In this document: positions 19,603 to 28,401 of the stretch, piece by piece | Numbering within the stretch: the stretch's first letter is position 1 | How the letters are laid out: each line of letters begins with the position of its first letter | Translations under genes and position numbers: made by a program | Notes under the pieces: generated by a model | Database searches by the model: none | What the model saw: the letters and a program-made list of their open reading frames with translations, nothing else | What the model was told of the DNA's origin: nothing | Assembly: GCA_049517655.1 (NCBI GenBank) | Contig: JBEKRQ010000003.1 | Span: 62,001-126,000, forward strand | DNA: 64,000 nt | From: UBA11358 sp049517655 | GTDB lineage: Bacteria > Verrucomicrobiota > Verrucomicrobiia > Limisphaerales > UBA11358 | Direction of reading: 5' to 3'

Positions 19603-20778
19603 TTACCATCCAATCACATTCAACAGGCGCTTCAAGCGGAGTACGCTGGCTCCCAGCGAATAACGCTCACACACCGCTGACGGGTTGAGCCTCTGCCTGA
19701 CGGTGGGGAAATGTTCGATGACCTCTCTCATGGCGGCGGCCAGCGCCTCCGGAGCTTCGCCCTCGTAGTAGAAACAGGCATTGCCGCAAATTTGTTCCAC
19801 GCAGCTGCCCTTGCTGCTGATGACCAGCAGTCCGGCGGAGAGATAGGTGAAAACTTTTGAGGGGAAAGTCACGTTGGAGATTGGATCCGAAATTCTTTGG
19901 CAATTCAGCCCGACATGATTTGAGCCGAGCAATCGTTCAAAAACTTCCGGCGGCATCGTTGGACGATACTCCACCCGGTCCCGCCATCGTGGGTCTTGTG
20001 CCCGGGGAATCACTTGTTCTTCCAACGGTCCCTGTCCGGCGATAATCAGGTGCCAGTCTCGCTCCGGCAAATGATCGAGCGCTTCGAGCAGCAAATCAAT
20101 GCCGTGGCTGTAAGCCAGTGCTCCGGCATATAAAAAACGCACTTCTCCGTCCGGCGCCGCCGGCCCTGGGGGCAGCTCATCCGGCACAAATCCTGGCACC
20201 AGTTCCTTGGGCATGGCATCCGGCAGACGGTTCCCGAGTGATGGATTCGACAACAACACGCCGCTCAAAAGCGAACGCCCCAACGTTTCCGCCAGCCAGC
20301 TCAAAATGCGGGGCCACGAATGATCAATCGCGTGCCTTCCGTCCAGATAAATCAGAACGAATTTCACCCGGCGAAAAAAAACAAGCAAGCGGGCGGCGAC
20401 AATGGAAATGAATGCATAATTGTCAATCACCACCAGATCGCCGGAACGAACGTGGCGCAGGACGTGGCGGGCGTAAAAAAACCATGAAAGCGGGATGCGC
20501 AACCTGGGAATGTCCCAGTTGCAGCAGAACAATTGGCGGTGGGTGGCAAACTTCGTTTCCACCGGCGGCAGCCACTTTCCGGTGCGCCTTTCCTTCGCCT
20601 TGGGGGGAGAGGAAAGCACGATCAACTCCCGGCCTGAAGCCATTTCCAAGCACCGCAAAACGTCCCGCCGGTATGGGACCGTCAGACATCGCTCCACTTT
20701 TTCGCCGCGCAGGTCGTGATAGTGCTGGTCAAAAATGTCGCTCAGGCAAACGATTTTCGGACAAGGTCTTTCTTCCAT
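19603..20778 (-). CDS. Glycosyltransferase, family 4
   Basis: The GT-B C-terminal half is clear: VRFLYAGALAYSHGIDLLLEAL, WHLIIAGQGPLEEQV, and the late segment VTFPSKVFTYLSAGLLVISS. I start it at ATG 20776-20778 (MEERPCPKIVCLSD), giving 391 residues; a 14-residue extension upstream is open but unlike a start. It belongs to the polysaccharide locus. The specificity is unknown. Confidence 0.85.
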   Translation of the reverse strand: MEERPCPKIVCLSDIFDQHYHDLRGEKVERCLTVPYRRDVLRCLEMASGRELIVLSSPPKAKERRTGKWLPPVETKFATHRQLFCCNWDIPRLRIPLSWFFYARHVLRHVRSGDLVVIDNYAFISIVAARLLVFFRRVKFVLIYLDGRHAIDHSWPRILSWLAETLGRSLLSGVLLSNPSLGNRLPDAMPKELVPGFVPDELPPGPAAPDGEVRFLYAGALAYSHGIDLLLEALDHLPERDWHLIIAGQGPLEEQVIPRAQDPRWRDRVEYRPTMPPEVFERLLGSNHVGLNCQRISDPISNVTFPSKVFTYLSAGLLVISSKGSCVEQICGNACFYYEGEAPEALAAAMREVIEHFPTVRQRLNPSAVCERYSLGASVLRLKRLLNVIGW

Positions 20779-21030
20779 TGAACAAACTCGGATTGCGTTT
20801 GACTGGCAGAAACACAACACGATTAGTCACCTGGAGTCGAGCGCAATCCTCGAAGCCAATATAATAACGGTCGTGACGTATTCCAAGCTTTACAACGAAA
20901 GCGAAGCACTTACATTCATACCCTCAATTCAACCACAACTTTCGGAATACGTTGACCACCTTATGACAAACGATTTTGAAACACGTCTGGCTGCACTGGA
21001 TGCCACCCTGTTTCAGCACGTCTTCAGCCA

Positions 21031-21363
21031 GATGCCCGGTTTTGTCTGTCCGTGGTCGAGCCGGATGGCTGCATTGCGTTTCATGATGCCAATCTGATTT
21101 ATGGTGCACTGGACACGTTCATCAAGGAACTGAACCAAAGCGGCCGATCTTTCCGCCCTTATGTCCTGCTGGAGACGATTTTTGTGGTTGACTTGGGGGC
21201 GGCCAACTACGGCGAAGTGGAACCGGTAAACCTGCGCCGGGCCGTCAACTACAAGGCCTATTGGGGGAGCATGATACGCAACAAATGGGATTGTTACAAC
21301 TATCATATCCCGGCGGCCTACCGGTTTCTGCGAAAAATCCACCATTTGTTCCCCCGGTTCTGA
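21031..21363 (+). pseudogene. C-terminal fragment of a class I SAM methyltransferase
   Basis: From 21031 the frame reads DARFCLSVVEPDGCIAFHDAN and continues to TGA 21361-21363. The GCIAFHDAN piece is the C-terminal acid-loop motif of Methyltransf_24-type enzymes, but the SAM-binding N-half is missing: a stop lies in frame at 20977 and the upstream bases give no methyltransferase motif. It is therefore a truncated remnant rather than a gene. The bases from 20779 to 21030 hold nothing else that I recognise. Confidence 0.5.
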
Positions 21364-21437
21364 ACCGGGGTGTTTGGCCGGTCCCGGAATTCAATGCCTT
21401 CAAACACTTGTTGAAACAAACAGGCGGGAATGACAAC

Positions 21438-23000
21438 TCACGATTCGGCGACGGGCGGCCGGCCAAAAATCTTTGCGAGCAGACGGCCGGCCTTTGCCGG
21501 GGCGCGCTTTTGAAACTCCGCCTGAAGATCAGCGGGCACCCCGAAACGCAGCAGCACGAACAAACCCAGTGTTGCCGCCAAACCGACGGCGATCGCAAGC
21601 CGCGGCAACGGCTTCAGCCCGCCGGTTGCCCACCAGCACAACAGGGCCGGCGGCGCAAAACAGAGCAACACGATGCCGGCGTGCTTCATCCAACGAAAGA
21701 TCACCTCACCCAACGGAAAACCAAGATAACAGCTGGCCCGCCAGGCGCCATACGCCCCGGTGAACGTGGCGTCACAGAAAATAGAGCACGCAATCAGCGC
21801 CGGCAGGCCGCCACCGGGCACCGTCAAAACGGCGAGCACAACATAGACCGCGCCTTCAATGAAAAAAACGAAACGCATGAAACCGATCCGCTTGGTCGTC
21901 ATGATCAGGCTGCTGTGACAGGCTTGCACGGAATTGACGACCAACCAGGCGCCCAGCAGCAAATCATTCAGCGGCGGCCAGAAGATCCGCCCGGAAGTCC
22001 AGACCGTGACAAACACGCTGTTGCACAGGGCAAAACTCACGCCCATGAACACGCTCAAGCTTGCGACGAGGACAACCAGGCTGCGATAGCGCTCCCGGAG
22101 CCGCGTCCGTTCGCCACGGACCATCATCTCGGAAAACGCGCTCAGCGGCGAGAACTCCACGCGCCCCATCGCCTGGAGGAGCAGGTTGAAGGTCCTGGTG
22201 GCTACGTTCCACACCGTCGCATTTTCCAGACCCAGCAGGCGCGTGATAATCATCGTCTGACTGCCTAAAATCACCTGCGTGCCCACCGAAATCAGAAAGA
22301 GGTCGCGACCGTAGTTGAAAATTTCCTTGAACCGGGGCCACGAAGTGGTTCCCCAGCCGCCACGCCGCGGGAAGAACCCCCACATTTCACAGGCAATCCA
22401 CTGAATGGCGGCATTGACCAGCGTTGAGCAAAGCATGGCCCACACCAGGCTGAACACACCGAATCCAAAGTAAAAGAAAACCCACAGCGCTGCAAAGTTC
22501 ACCAAGGGGGCCACCGTTCCGGCGTAGTTCGCGAGGTCCATCCGCTGATGCGCGGTGAGCAGGTGGCCAAAAATGCGCACCGCATAGCCCAGCGCCACGA
22601 TGCCGCATTGCAGGTCCATCAATTGGATGAATTCCGGCCGCAGGTTTGCCGGTATTGCCATTAACTGCGCAAACGCATTGGCGAAAATCAGCCCGGCGGT
22701 GAAAACGATCAGTCCCTGGGTCAGCAAGACCAGCCACCCCGTCTTGATCAGGCTGCCATAGTGTCCGCCGTCACGGTCATCCTTGAAATCAATCAATAAA
22801 CGTGCGATCGAACCCGACATCCCCATGTCAACGAGATTCAGGTAGCCGACCAGCGTCATCATTAACGCCCAAAGGGCAAATTGCTCATTGCTGAGGTAAT
22901 GCAGCGCCACCGGCACGGAAGCCAGTCCGCTAACCGCGGTCACCGCCAGCATCACGTAGCCTGAAGCCACACCATGAATCGCGCGTCGGAACCGGGACAT
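21438..23000 (-). CDS. Wzx-like polysaccharide flippase (MATE/MOP superfamily)
   Basis: This 520-residue protein has about 12-14 hydrophobic helices and begins with the pattern common to Wzx flippases (GYVMLAVTAVSGLASVPVALHYLS, then ALWALMMTLVGYLNLVDMG, where the family has Gly-rich turns). It should move lipid-linked glycan units across the inner membrane for the polymerase-like protein of the same locus. The C-terminal 30 residues are hydrophilic. The family assignment is firm; the cargo is inferred from context. Confidence 0.85.
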   Translation of the reverse strand: MSRFRRAIHGVASGYVMLAVTAVSGLASVPVALHYLSNEQFALWALMMTLVGYLNLVDMGMSGSIARLLIDFKDDRDGGHYGSLIKTGWLVLLTQGLIVFTAGLIFANAFAQLMAIPANLRPEFIQLMDLQCGIVALGYAVRIFGHLLTAHQRMDLANYAGTVAPLVNFAALWVFFYFGFGVFSLVWAMLCSTLVNAAIQWIACEMWGFFPRRGGWGTTSWPRFKEIFNYGRDLFLISVGTQVILGSQTMIITRLLGLENATVWNVATRTFNLLLQAMGRVEFSPLSAFSEMMVRGERTRLRERYRSLVVLVASLSVFMGVSFALCNSVFVTVWTSGRIFWPPLNDLLLGAWLVVNSVQACHSSLIMTTKRIGFMRFVFFIEGAVYVVLAVLTVPGGGLPALIACSIFCDATFTGAYGAWRASCYLGFPLGEVIFRWMKHAGIVLLCFAPPALLCWWATGGLKPLPRLAIAVGLAATLGLFVLLRFGVPADLQAEFQKRAPAKAGRLLAKIFGRPPVAES

Positions 23001-23495
23001 ATTTCACATTTTCTGAAAACAGCCGCAAAACAAACGGTCCCGTGTTTTGTTGGGAAGGCTTATTGTATCCGTGTCGGCGACGGTATTCGCGGCTGAAAGT
23101 TTACTCGTTTCCATGCGGGTTGTGCAGGGCCATACTCTTTGAGGCTGGCCGGTCTGTAAACGCCAAATTTGTTTTCCGGTCACCACCAGCTTTCTCAAGT
23201 CGAAATTGAACCGGACATGAATACCCCATCCAGCAGAAATTGGATGGATTTTCAACCATGTCGTTCAATCATGCGAATGAATGACGCAAAAACGCCTGGA
23301 CCATAAAAAATGCCCCACAATGGGCTTGCCCTGTTTGGTTTGTGCTTCTGTACGGCAGTTTGAATCCGGGGCATTTAACTTGAATGTGCTTGCAGTCCAA
23401 TGCCGCTCTGTTTCCCTTCCGCAACCGCCTTTGGCGGCAAGGAAAAACAGGCATTGGGTCATTGGTTCCGGGCCGGCGGACGCGTGTTTCCCGGC
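23001..23495. other. Gene-free spacer
   Basis: No supported gene, RNA or clear repeat was found in these 495 bases. Short open frames exist on both strands but none reads like a protein. Confidence 0.5.
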
Positions 23496-25385
23496 TCACT
23501 GCAATTGGACCAGATACCAGTCGAGCGCGCCCCGCGACGCGCGCAGGTTGAGCGGAATTTTTTGGACGACCCGGGCGTTCATTTGTTTGAGCCAGTCATC
23601 CAGCGAACATTTAAACCAAGGCGCCAATAATTCCTCGCGTACCAAAATGTATTCCACCCCTCCCTGTTTCAAATCCGCCGGCGTGTCCTGCGGGCAAACG
23701 TGCTCGATGCGGCGCGAGCCAAATGGCCGCCAGAGCGAAGTTTCCGGGTCATCGAACGTGACCACTCCCAAAACTTTCAGGCCCGGAGGCAGCACGGCGC
23801 GAGCGGGCGCAAAACCGTCGTCCCGGCCGCGATAAACGGAATAAACCTCCCGCATGCGCGCCAGCAGGCGTGAATCCGGCTGGCGCGCCTGAAGTTTTTC
23901 CACAAGGGTCAGCGCCGGAAACAAGGACCGGGCCGGGGAGAGCACCAGTAATCCTGCGGCCATGATGAAAACGGCAAACGCCGAAATCTTCCACCAGCGC
24001 CGTGTCACCACCCATTCGTGTCCGGCGCACACCAGCACCGGCGGCAACAGGAAGGCATAATAGGCGATAACCAGACGGCTGGTGACACCCATGTGGGATT
24101 GGGACAGCAGCGCAACCAGCGAAACAATGGGTGCAAGCCGCACGCACGTTTGCCACATCAAGCCACGGTTCCTTTGGCGGGTATCACCCGGATGGTTTCG
24201 CCCCGCGAACATCGCAGCCACCATGCTGGCCAGCAGCAAAGCGCAAACGCCAAAGCCGAGTCCCGAGCTTTCCTCCATTTGCATTTCAGGCAGTCGCAAT
24301 TTGCTATCAGGCCACAGGATGGTTTGTTGCAGCCGCTCGCCCAGCCCCGCCGGCATCACCCGGTCCGCGAATTGATTCCATTGGCCGGCCAGCGGGAAAA
24401 CCGGCGGCACAAAATTTTCAATGGCCAGCAACACCGTATTTGCCCCCGCCTGAAATACCGGGTCGTTTCTGAGTCCGCTGGTTTCCAGCACCAGACCGGA
24501 CCAGTCGCCGCAATATTTGAAGTTCATAACCATGGTGGGCAGCGCCGAAGCCAGCAGCGCCCAAGCGCCGACGGCCAGAACCATCAACGTCCGGCGGCGC
24601 ATCATCCATCCCAGCGAAGGGAGGATGGCCACCGCCCAAGGCAGCAGCAGCGGGAGGTTGTTCATCTTGACGCTGGTCATCACCGCCGCTGCCAGCAGTG
24701 ACGCGAAAAAATCACGCGGCAGCCTGGAACGGTTTGCCCGCAGCGCAAAGTCCACCGCCGCCAGCGCAAAAGTCGCGCCAAAAAGATCGTTGCCAATGCT
24801 CCCGGCCTGCAACAAAAAGCCGTAGCCGGTCGGCACAATCCACATCCAATACCACGCCACGCGCCGCCGCACACCGAGCCGCGTGAACACACTGAACACC
24901 AGTCCCGGCAGCAGCAGAAACGAAATGAAGTTGATGAGAAACAACCACCGGTCGGTTCTTAGCAACGCAATGACTGGCGCGGAAACCCATTCGATGCCGC
25001 ATGAACGCGTGTTGATGCGCGGGAAAACAGTGTGAATCCAATGCCATTGGCCCGCGGCCAGCCAATGCAGCACGCGCGGAGTACGATAGGCCAGCGCGTC
25101 GTAATTGGTCGGTGCGTAGAGTACGCCGCCCAGAATGGCCAAGCCGGCCAGAATCAAAAACGCCAGCGGGAACGGCCGCCGGAAACGGCGGCGGAATTTC
25201 CGCCAACGCACATGCGGCAGAATTTGCGCGGAAGTTCTTTTCCGCCAGACGCACAGGGCGATGAACCAAATCAGCAGCGCAACGGCGTAGCCGCCGGCGT
25301 TCAGTTCGTGAATTGCGGAAAGCGCCCAGCCCGCGCAATTGAGATATGCGCAAAACCACACCCAAATCACAACTGCCGTTGGCAT
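23496..25385 (-). CDS. Polytopic membrane protein, probable GT-C glycosyltransferase
   Basis: The 629-residue protein has about 11 membrane segments and a soluble C-terminal domain of about 140 residues. After the second helix it has YAPTNYDALAYRTPRVLHWL, where an acidic residue in the first long periplasmic loop is typical of GT-C enzymes of the PMT/ArnT type. It would use a polyprenyl-phosphate sugar donor in the periplasm. Its position at the end of the polysaccharide locus fits. It overlaps no neighbour; the MBL-fold gene ends 3 bp upstream on the same strand, so the two may be co-transcribed. Confidence 0.65.
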   Translation of the reverse strand: MPTAVVIWVWFCAYLNCAGWALSAIHELNAGGYAVALLIWFIALCVWRKRTSAQILPHVRWRKFRRRFRRPFPLAFLILAGLAILGGVLYAPTNYDALAYRTPRVLHWLAAGQWHWIHTVFPRINTRSCGIEWVSAPVIALLRTDRWLFLINFISFLLLPGLVFSVFTRLGVRRRVAWYWMWIVPTGYGFLLQAGSIGNDLFGATFALAAVDFALRANRSRLPRDFFASLLAAAVMTSVKMNNLPLLLPWAVAILPSLGWMMRRRTLMVLAVGAWALLASALPTMVMNFKYCGDWSGLVLETSGLRNDPVFQAGANTVLLAIENFVPPVFPLAGQWNQFADRVMPAGLGERLQQTILWPDSKLRLPEMQMEESSGLGFGVCALLLASMVAAMFAGRNHPGDTRQRNRGLMWQTCVRLAPIVSLVALLSQSHMGVTSRLVIAYYAFLLPPVLVCAGHEWVVTRRWWKISAFAVFIMAAGLLVLSPARSLFPALTLVEKLQARQPDSRLLARMREVYSVYRGRDDGFAPARAVLPPGLKVLGVVTFDDPETSLWRPFGSRRIEHVCPQDTPADLKQGGVEYILVREELLAPWFKCSLDDWLKQMNARVVQKIPLNLRASRGALDWYLVQLQ

Positions 25386-25388
25386 GAG

Positions 25389-26783
25389 TCAAATCTCCAC
25401 CACCTGTTTGTATTCCGGCACGATAACTTCGGCTTTTGGCTTCATTTTGCGGAGTGTTTCAGCGTGGGCAAGGCATTGCGATTCTTCGCCGTGAATGCAG
25501 CAGATTTTTTTGATGTCGCCGGAGATTCTTTCGACGTAACGCTTTAATTCATTTTTGTCCGCATGGCCGGAGTAGGTGTCCAGCGAAACGATTTTGGCGC
25601 GCACCGCTTGCGGTTCGCCAAAAATGTTCACCGGGTTCTGCCCAGCCACGATTTGCGCGCCGAGCGTGTGTTCCGCGCAATAGCCGATGAACAAAATCAG
25701 ATTGTTTGGGTCGCTAATGTGGTTCTTGAGATGGTGGCGGATGCGCCCGGCTTCGCACATGCCCGACGCGCTGATGATGATGGCGGGTTCCTTCAAATCA
25801 TTCAGCTTCATCGAATTTGCGACCTCGCGGATGTAAGTCAGGTTTTCCATGCCGAACGGATTTGCCTTTTCGTGCAGGAATTTGTTGATCGTGTCGTTGA
25901 AACATTCCGGGTGCAGACGGTAAATCTCCGTGGCGTTCACGCTCAACGGGCTGTCCACAAAAATCGGCACGCGCGGCAATTTTCCGGCGAGCGTGAGCTG
26001 GTGAAGCACATAAACAATTTGCTGCGTGCGCCCGACGGAAAACGCCGGGATGATGACCTTGCCGTTTTGTTTCAAGGTTTCAAGCACGAGCCGGCCAACA
26101 GTTTCGTCGGCGTCCGTGCGGGGGGAATGTTCGCGCCCTCCGTAAGTGGATTCGATTTGCAAATAGTCCACGTTTTCCACCGGCTCCGGGTCGCGCAAAA
26201 TTTCGTCGTTACCGCGGCCCACGTCGCCACTGAACAAATAACGGAATTGCCGCCCGCCCTCACGCACGTCCAGCACGACCTGCGCCGAACCAAGAATGTG
26301 CCCGGCGTCATGGAACGTGACAATCACGCCATCCACGACCTGAAACGGACGCTCATAGCCGACAGCGACGAATTGATGCAATGTTTTCTCGGCGTCGGCG
26401 ATGATGTATAGCGGTTCGACCGGCGGCAGATGTTTTTTCGCGCGCTGTTTCGAGACGAATGCGGCGTCGTCCATCTGGATATGCGCGGAATCCACGAGCA
26501 TGATGCTGCAAAGGTCGCGCGTGGCGAAGGTGCAATGGATGTTGCCGATGTAGCCTTGCTTGACGAGGTTCGGCAGGTTGCCCGCGTGATCCATGTGCGC
26601 GTGACTCAACACCACCGCATCAATCCGCTTCGGGTCGAAGGGAAAGCAACAATTGCGCTGGATGGATTCCTCGCGGTGGCCCTGGAACAGGCCGCATTCG
26701 AGCAACAGCCGTTTGCCGTTGATCTCGAACAGATACATCGAGCCGGTGGTCGTGCGTGCCGCGCCGAAGAACTGGATTCGCAT
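25389..26783 (-). CDS. MBL-fold / beta-CASP hydrolase (RNase J/CPSF73-like)
   Basis: The protein starts MRIQFFGAARTTTGS and contains the metal motif SHAHMDHAG near residue 55-65, then SGDVGRGNDEIL, the beta-CASP region, and late motifs SASGMCEAGRIRHHL and DTYSGHADKNEL that complete the two-zinc site. Such enzymes are RNA-processing hydrolases. I start it at ATG 26783 (464 residues). A longer frame continues upstream through a palindromic repeat at 26838-26939, which argues against that extension being real. Confidence 0.92.
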   Translation of the reverse strand: MRIQFFGAARTTTGSMYLFEINGKRLLLECGLFQGHREESIQRNCCFPFDPKRIDAVVLSHAHMDHAGNLPNLVKQGYIGNIHCTFATRDLCSIMLVDSAHIQMDDAAFVSKQRAKKHLPPVEPLYIIADAEKTLHQFVAVGYERPFQVVDGVIVTFHDAGHILGSAQVVLDVREGGRQFRYLFSGDVGRGNDEILRDPEPVENVDYLQIESTYGGREHSPRTDADETVGRLVLETLKQNGKVIIPAFSVGRTQQIVYVLHQLTLAGKLPRVPIFVDSPLSVNATEIYRLHPECFNDTINKFLHEKANPFGMENLTYIREVANSMKLNDLKEPAIIISASGMCEAGRIRHHLKNHISDPNNLILFIGYCAEHTLGAQIVAGQNPVNIFGEPQAVRAKIVSLDTYSGHADKNELKRYVERISGDIKKICCIHGEESQCLAHAETLRKMKPKAEVIVPEYKQVVEI

Positions 26784-26837
26784 GGCGCAAAGATGCCGCA
26801 CTTCCGGTGAAAGTCGAGAGATGAAGAAACGCGGTTG

Positions 26838-26939
26838 TGTCCTAATTTGCCTCCGGAGCGCGGGCTTCAGCCCGCTTCGGCACACAAATGGCAAGGGACA
26901 ATGAAGCGGCATAAATGCCGCGCTCCTCAAATTAGGACA
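26838..26939. mobile_element. 102-bp MITE-like element with perfect 12-bp inverted ends
   Basis: TGTCCTAATTTG at 26838-26849 is the exact reverse complement of CAAATTAGGACA at 26928-26939. Inside lie two GC-rich words, 'gagcgcgggcttcagcccgc' and 'gcggcataaatgccgcgctc', each itself nearly palindromic. There is no coding capacity. It lies in the 314-bp space upstream of the MBL gene. The rest of that space shows another loose inverted pair, 'cccctccccgcc' and 'gacgggtggagg', and no gene. Confidence 0.6.
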
Positions 26940-27097
26940 TCACCAGAAACGCGCTCCCCTCCCCGCCAGGCAGAAAGAGGGTGTCCGCAGGACGGGTGGA
27001 GGAAAACACTTCGTGGCCTTCGCGCAAAATCAATTTTTTACGCTGCGAGAACGCACTGGACATCCCCCGCCGATTCGTTAAACTTGCCGGACTCGTT

Positions 27098-27349
27098 ATG
27101 AAATACGAAACAACAAATACGGTTTTAACTTTTATTCTGGGTGCGCTCGTGCTCTTGGGCGTGATTTTTGCGCTGAAAACGATTAATCACACACGCGAAC
27201 TGCGTTCGCTTACGAGTCAGGCCGTGGTTGCAAACACGATACTTATTCGTGAGCAGGCCTTTTTCAACGATTGCCTCGATTATGGCAAGACGCATCCAGA
27301 CATCAATCGCATCCTTCAACCCTTTGAGGCAAAATCCGCCACCCATTGA
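27098..27349 (+). CDS. Small single-helix membrane protein
   Basis: The 83-residue protein has one membrane helix (VLTFILGALVLLGVIFAL) after a short N-terminus and ends with YGKTHPDINRILQPF. The following gene has the same plan and a matching YGQTHPDFQPILKKY ending, so the two are paralogues, 5 bp apart and surely co-transcribed. Function is unknown. ATG 27098 was preferred because the open frame upstream does not look like protein. Confidence 0.75.
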   Translation: MKYETTNTVLTFILGALVLLGVIFALKTINHTRELRSLTSQAVVANTILIREQAFFNDCLDYGKTHPDINRILQPFEAKSATH

Positions 27350-27354
27350 TTGCC

Positions 27355-27705
27355 ATGAATAAAACTGAAATGGATCCCACTCCATCGGCCGAACTGACGG
27401 ATCAAATCACGGCATTGCGTCGCCAAATGCTCACGCTGCTGCTGGCGCTCATCGTCGTCAGCGGCACGCTCGCGGTTTATTTGTGGTATCAATCCCGCAT
27501 CACCGGAAAGGAAATTAATGATGTCGTCCGACCGCAGGCGATACAGATTGTGCAAATGTACAAACAAAGAAGTTCCGTCATGGAAAAACTTGTCCCGCAA
27601 CTCGTTGCTTACGGGCAGACGCATCCGGACTTCCAGCCCATCCTAAAAAAATACAGAATCCCGTTGACCAATTCCGTCGCCCCCAATCCGGTGGTTAAGA
27701 AGTAG
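27355..27705 (+). CDS. Small single-helix membrane protein, paralogue of the preceding gene
   Basis: The 116-residue protein has a hydrophilic N-terminus, one helix (LTLLLALIVVSGTLAVYLWY) and an extra-membrane tail with YGQTHPDFQPILKKY, matching the tail of its upstream neighbour. No known family is recognised. Its 3' end overlaps the convergent LpxB-N-like gene by 11 bp. Confidence 0.75.
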   Translation: MNKTEMDPTPSAELTDQITALRRQMLTLLLALIVVSGTLAVYLWYQSRITGKEINDVVRPQAIQIVQMYKQRSSVMEKLVPQLVAYGQTHPDFQPILKKYRIPLTNSVAPNPVVKK

Positions 27706-28096
27706 CTGTTTGTAATTTCGCGCCGCAATTCGGGCAGAAATTGGATTGCGGCGGACAGCTTTTTCCGCAGCCGGAACAAGCCGTGTGCGCCTCTTTGTGC
27801 TGTTTATGAATCATGAGATTCCGGATATACGGAATCCATGTGAAGATGTAGGCAAAGATAAACACGGAATCCTGCTGATGCAGTGAATAGGTCAGCAACA
27901 AGAGGGAACCCGTCAGGCTCAGCCACCAAAATGCTGTCGGCACGACAACGCGTTTTTTCTTTTCGGTGGCATACCATTGAACGAAAAAGCGTGTGAAGAA
28001 GACAAAATTGCCCAGCCAACCGATGACCTTCCAGACGCTCCATGCCACGCCAAACAATTCGCCGTTGTGCCAGATCAGATTAATCAGCCAGTCCAT
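27695..28096 (-). CDS. Lipid-A-disaccharide synthase N-terminal-domain protein with zinc ribbon
   Basis: The protein has three to four helices with the pattern GNFVFFTRFFVQWYATEKKKR...PTAFWWLSLTGSLLLLTYSL, which is the LAB_N domain found at the N-terminus of some LpxB proteins and as stand-alone membrane proteins. A C-terminal zinc ribbon follows (CSGCGKSCPPQSNFCPNCG). The fusion of LAB_N to a zinc ribbon is less usual. I use ATG 28096; a GTG three codons upstream is possible. It is the last gene of a thiH-thiS-LAB_N run, with no evident link to thiamine. Confidence 0.85.
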   Translation of the reverse strand: MDWLINLIWHNGELFGVAWSVWKVIGWLGNFVFFTRFFVQWYATEKKKRVVVPTAFWWLSLTGSLLLLTYSLHQQDSVFIFAYIFTWIPYIRNLMIHKQHKEAHTACSGCGKSCPPQSNFCPNCGAKLQTATS

Positions 28097-28174
28097 AACG
28101 ACCACAGCTTAAACCCGCGCGCCAAAATCGAAAGCGCAAACTCCGTGTCTTGGCGTACTGGCGGTTAAAACAGA

Positions 28175-28384
28175 TCAGCCGCCCGCGACAATCTTTACGA
28201 TTTCCAGCCGGTCGCCGGTATTCAACTGCCGCCGGGAAAATTCCGACGGCGCGACCGCCTCGCCATTGTGCTCCACAACCACGCTGCGCGGCAGCAGTTG
28301 TTGCGCGACCAGAAATTCCTCAATCGAGCATGGCAGCTTTGCTTCGACTGGCTTTCCGTTGGCGGTGACAAACGCTGTATTCAC
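28175..28384 (-). CDS. thiS: Sulfur carrier protein ThiS
   Basis: The 69-residue ubiquitin-like protein ends in the required Gly-Gly (RLEIVKIVAGG) that is thiocarboxylated to carry sulfur for the thiazole ring of thiamine. It starts at GTG 28382-28384. It lies 17 bp downstream of thiH, consistent with one operon. The expected partner thiG, usually between thiS and thiH, is not in the window. Confidence 0.9.
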   Translation of the reverse strand: MNTAFVTANGKPVEAKLPCSIEEFLVAQQLLPRSVVVEHNGEAVAPSEFSRRQLNTGDRLEIVKIVAGG

Positions 28385-28401
28385 AATTCAAACTTCGCAC
28401 T

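Noticed and set aside
26784..26930. 49-codon N-terminal extension of the MBL hydrolase
   Set aside because: It reads through the 102-bp palindromic element, while MRIQFFGAA at 26783 is the normal start of the fold.
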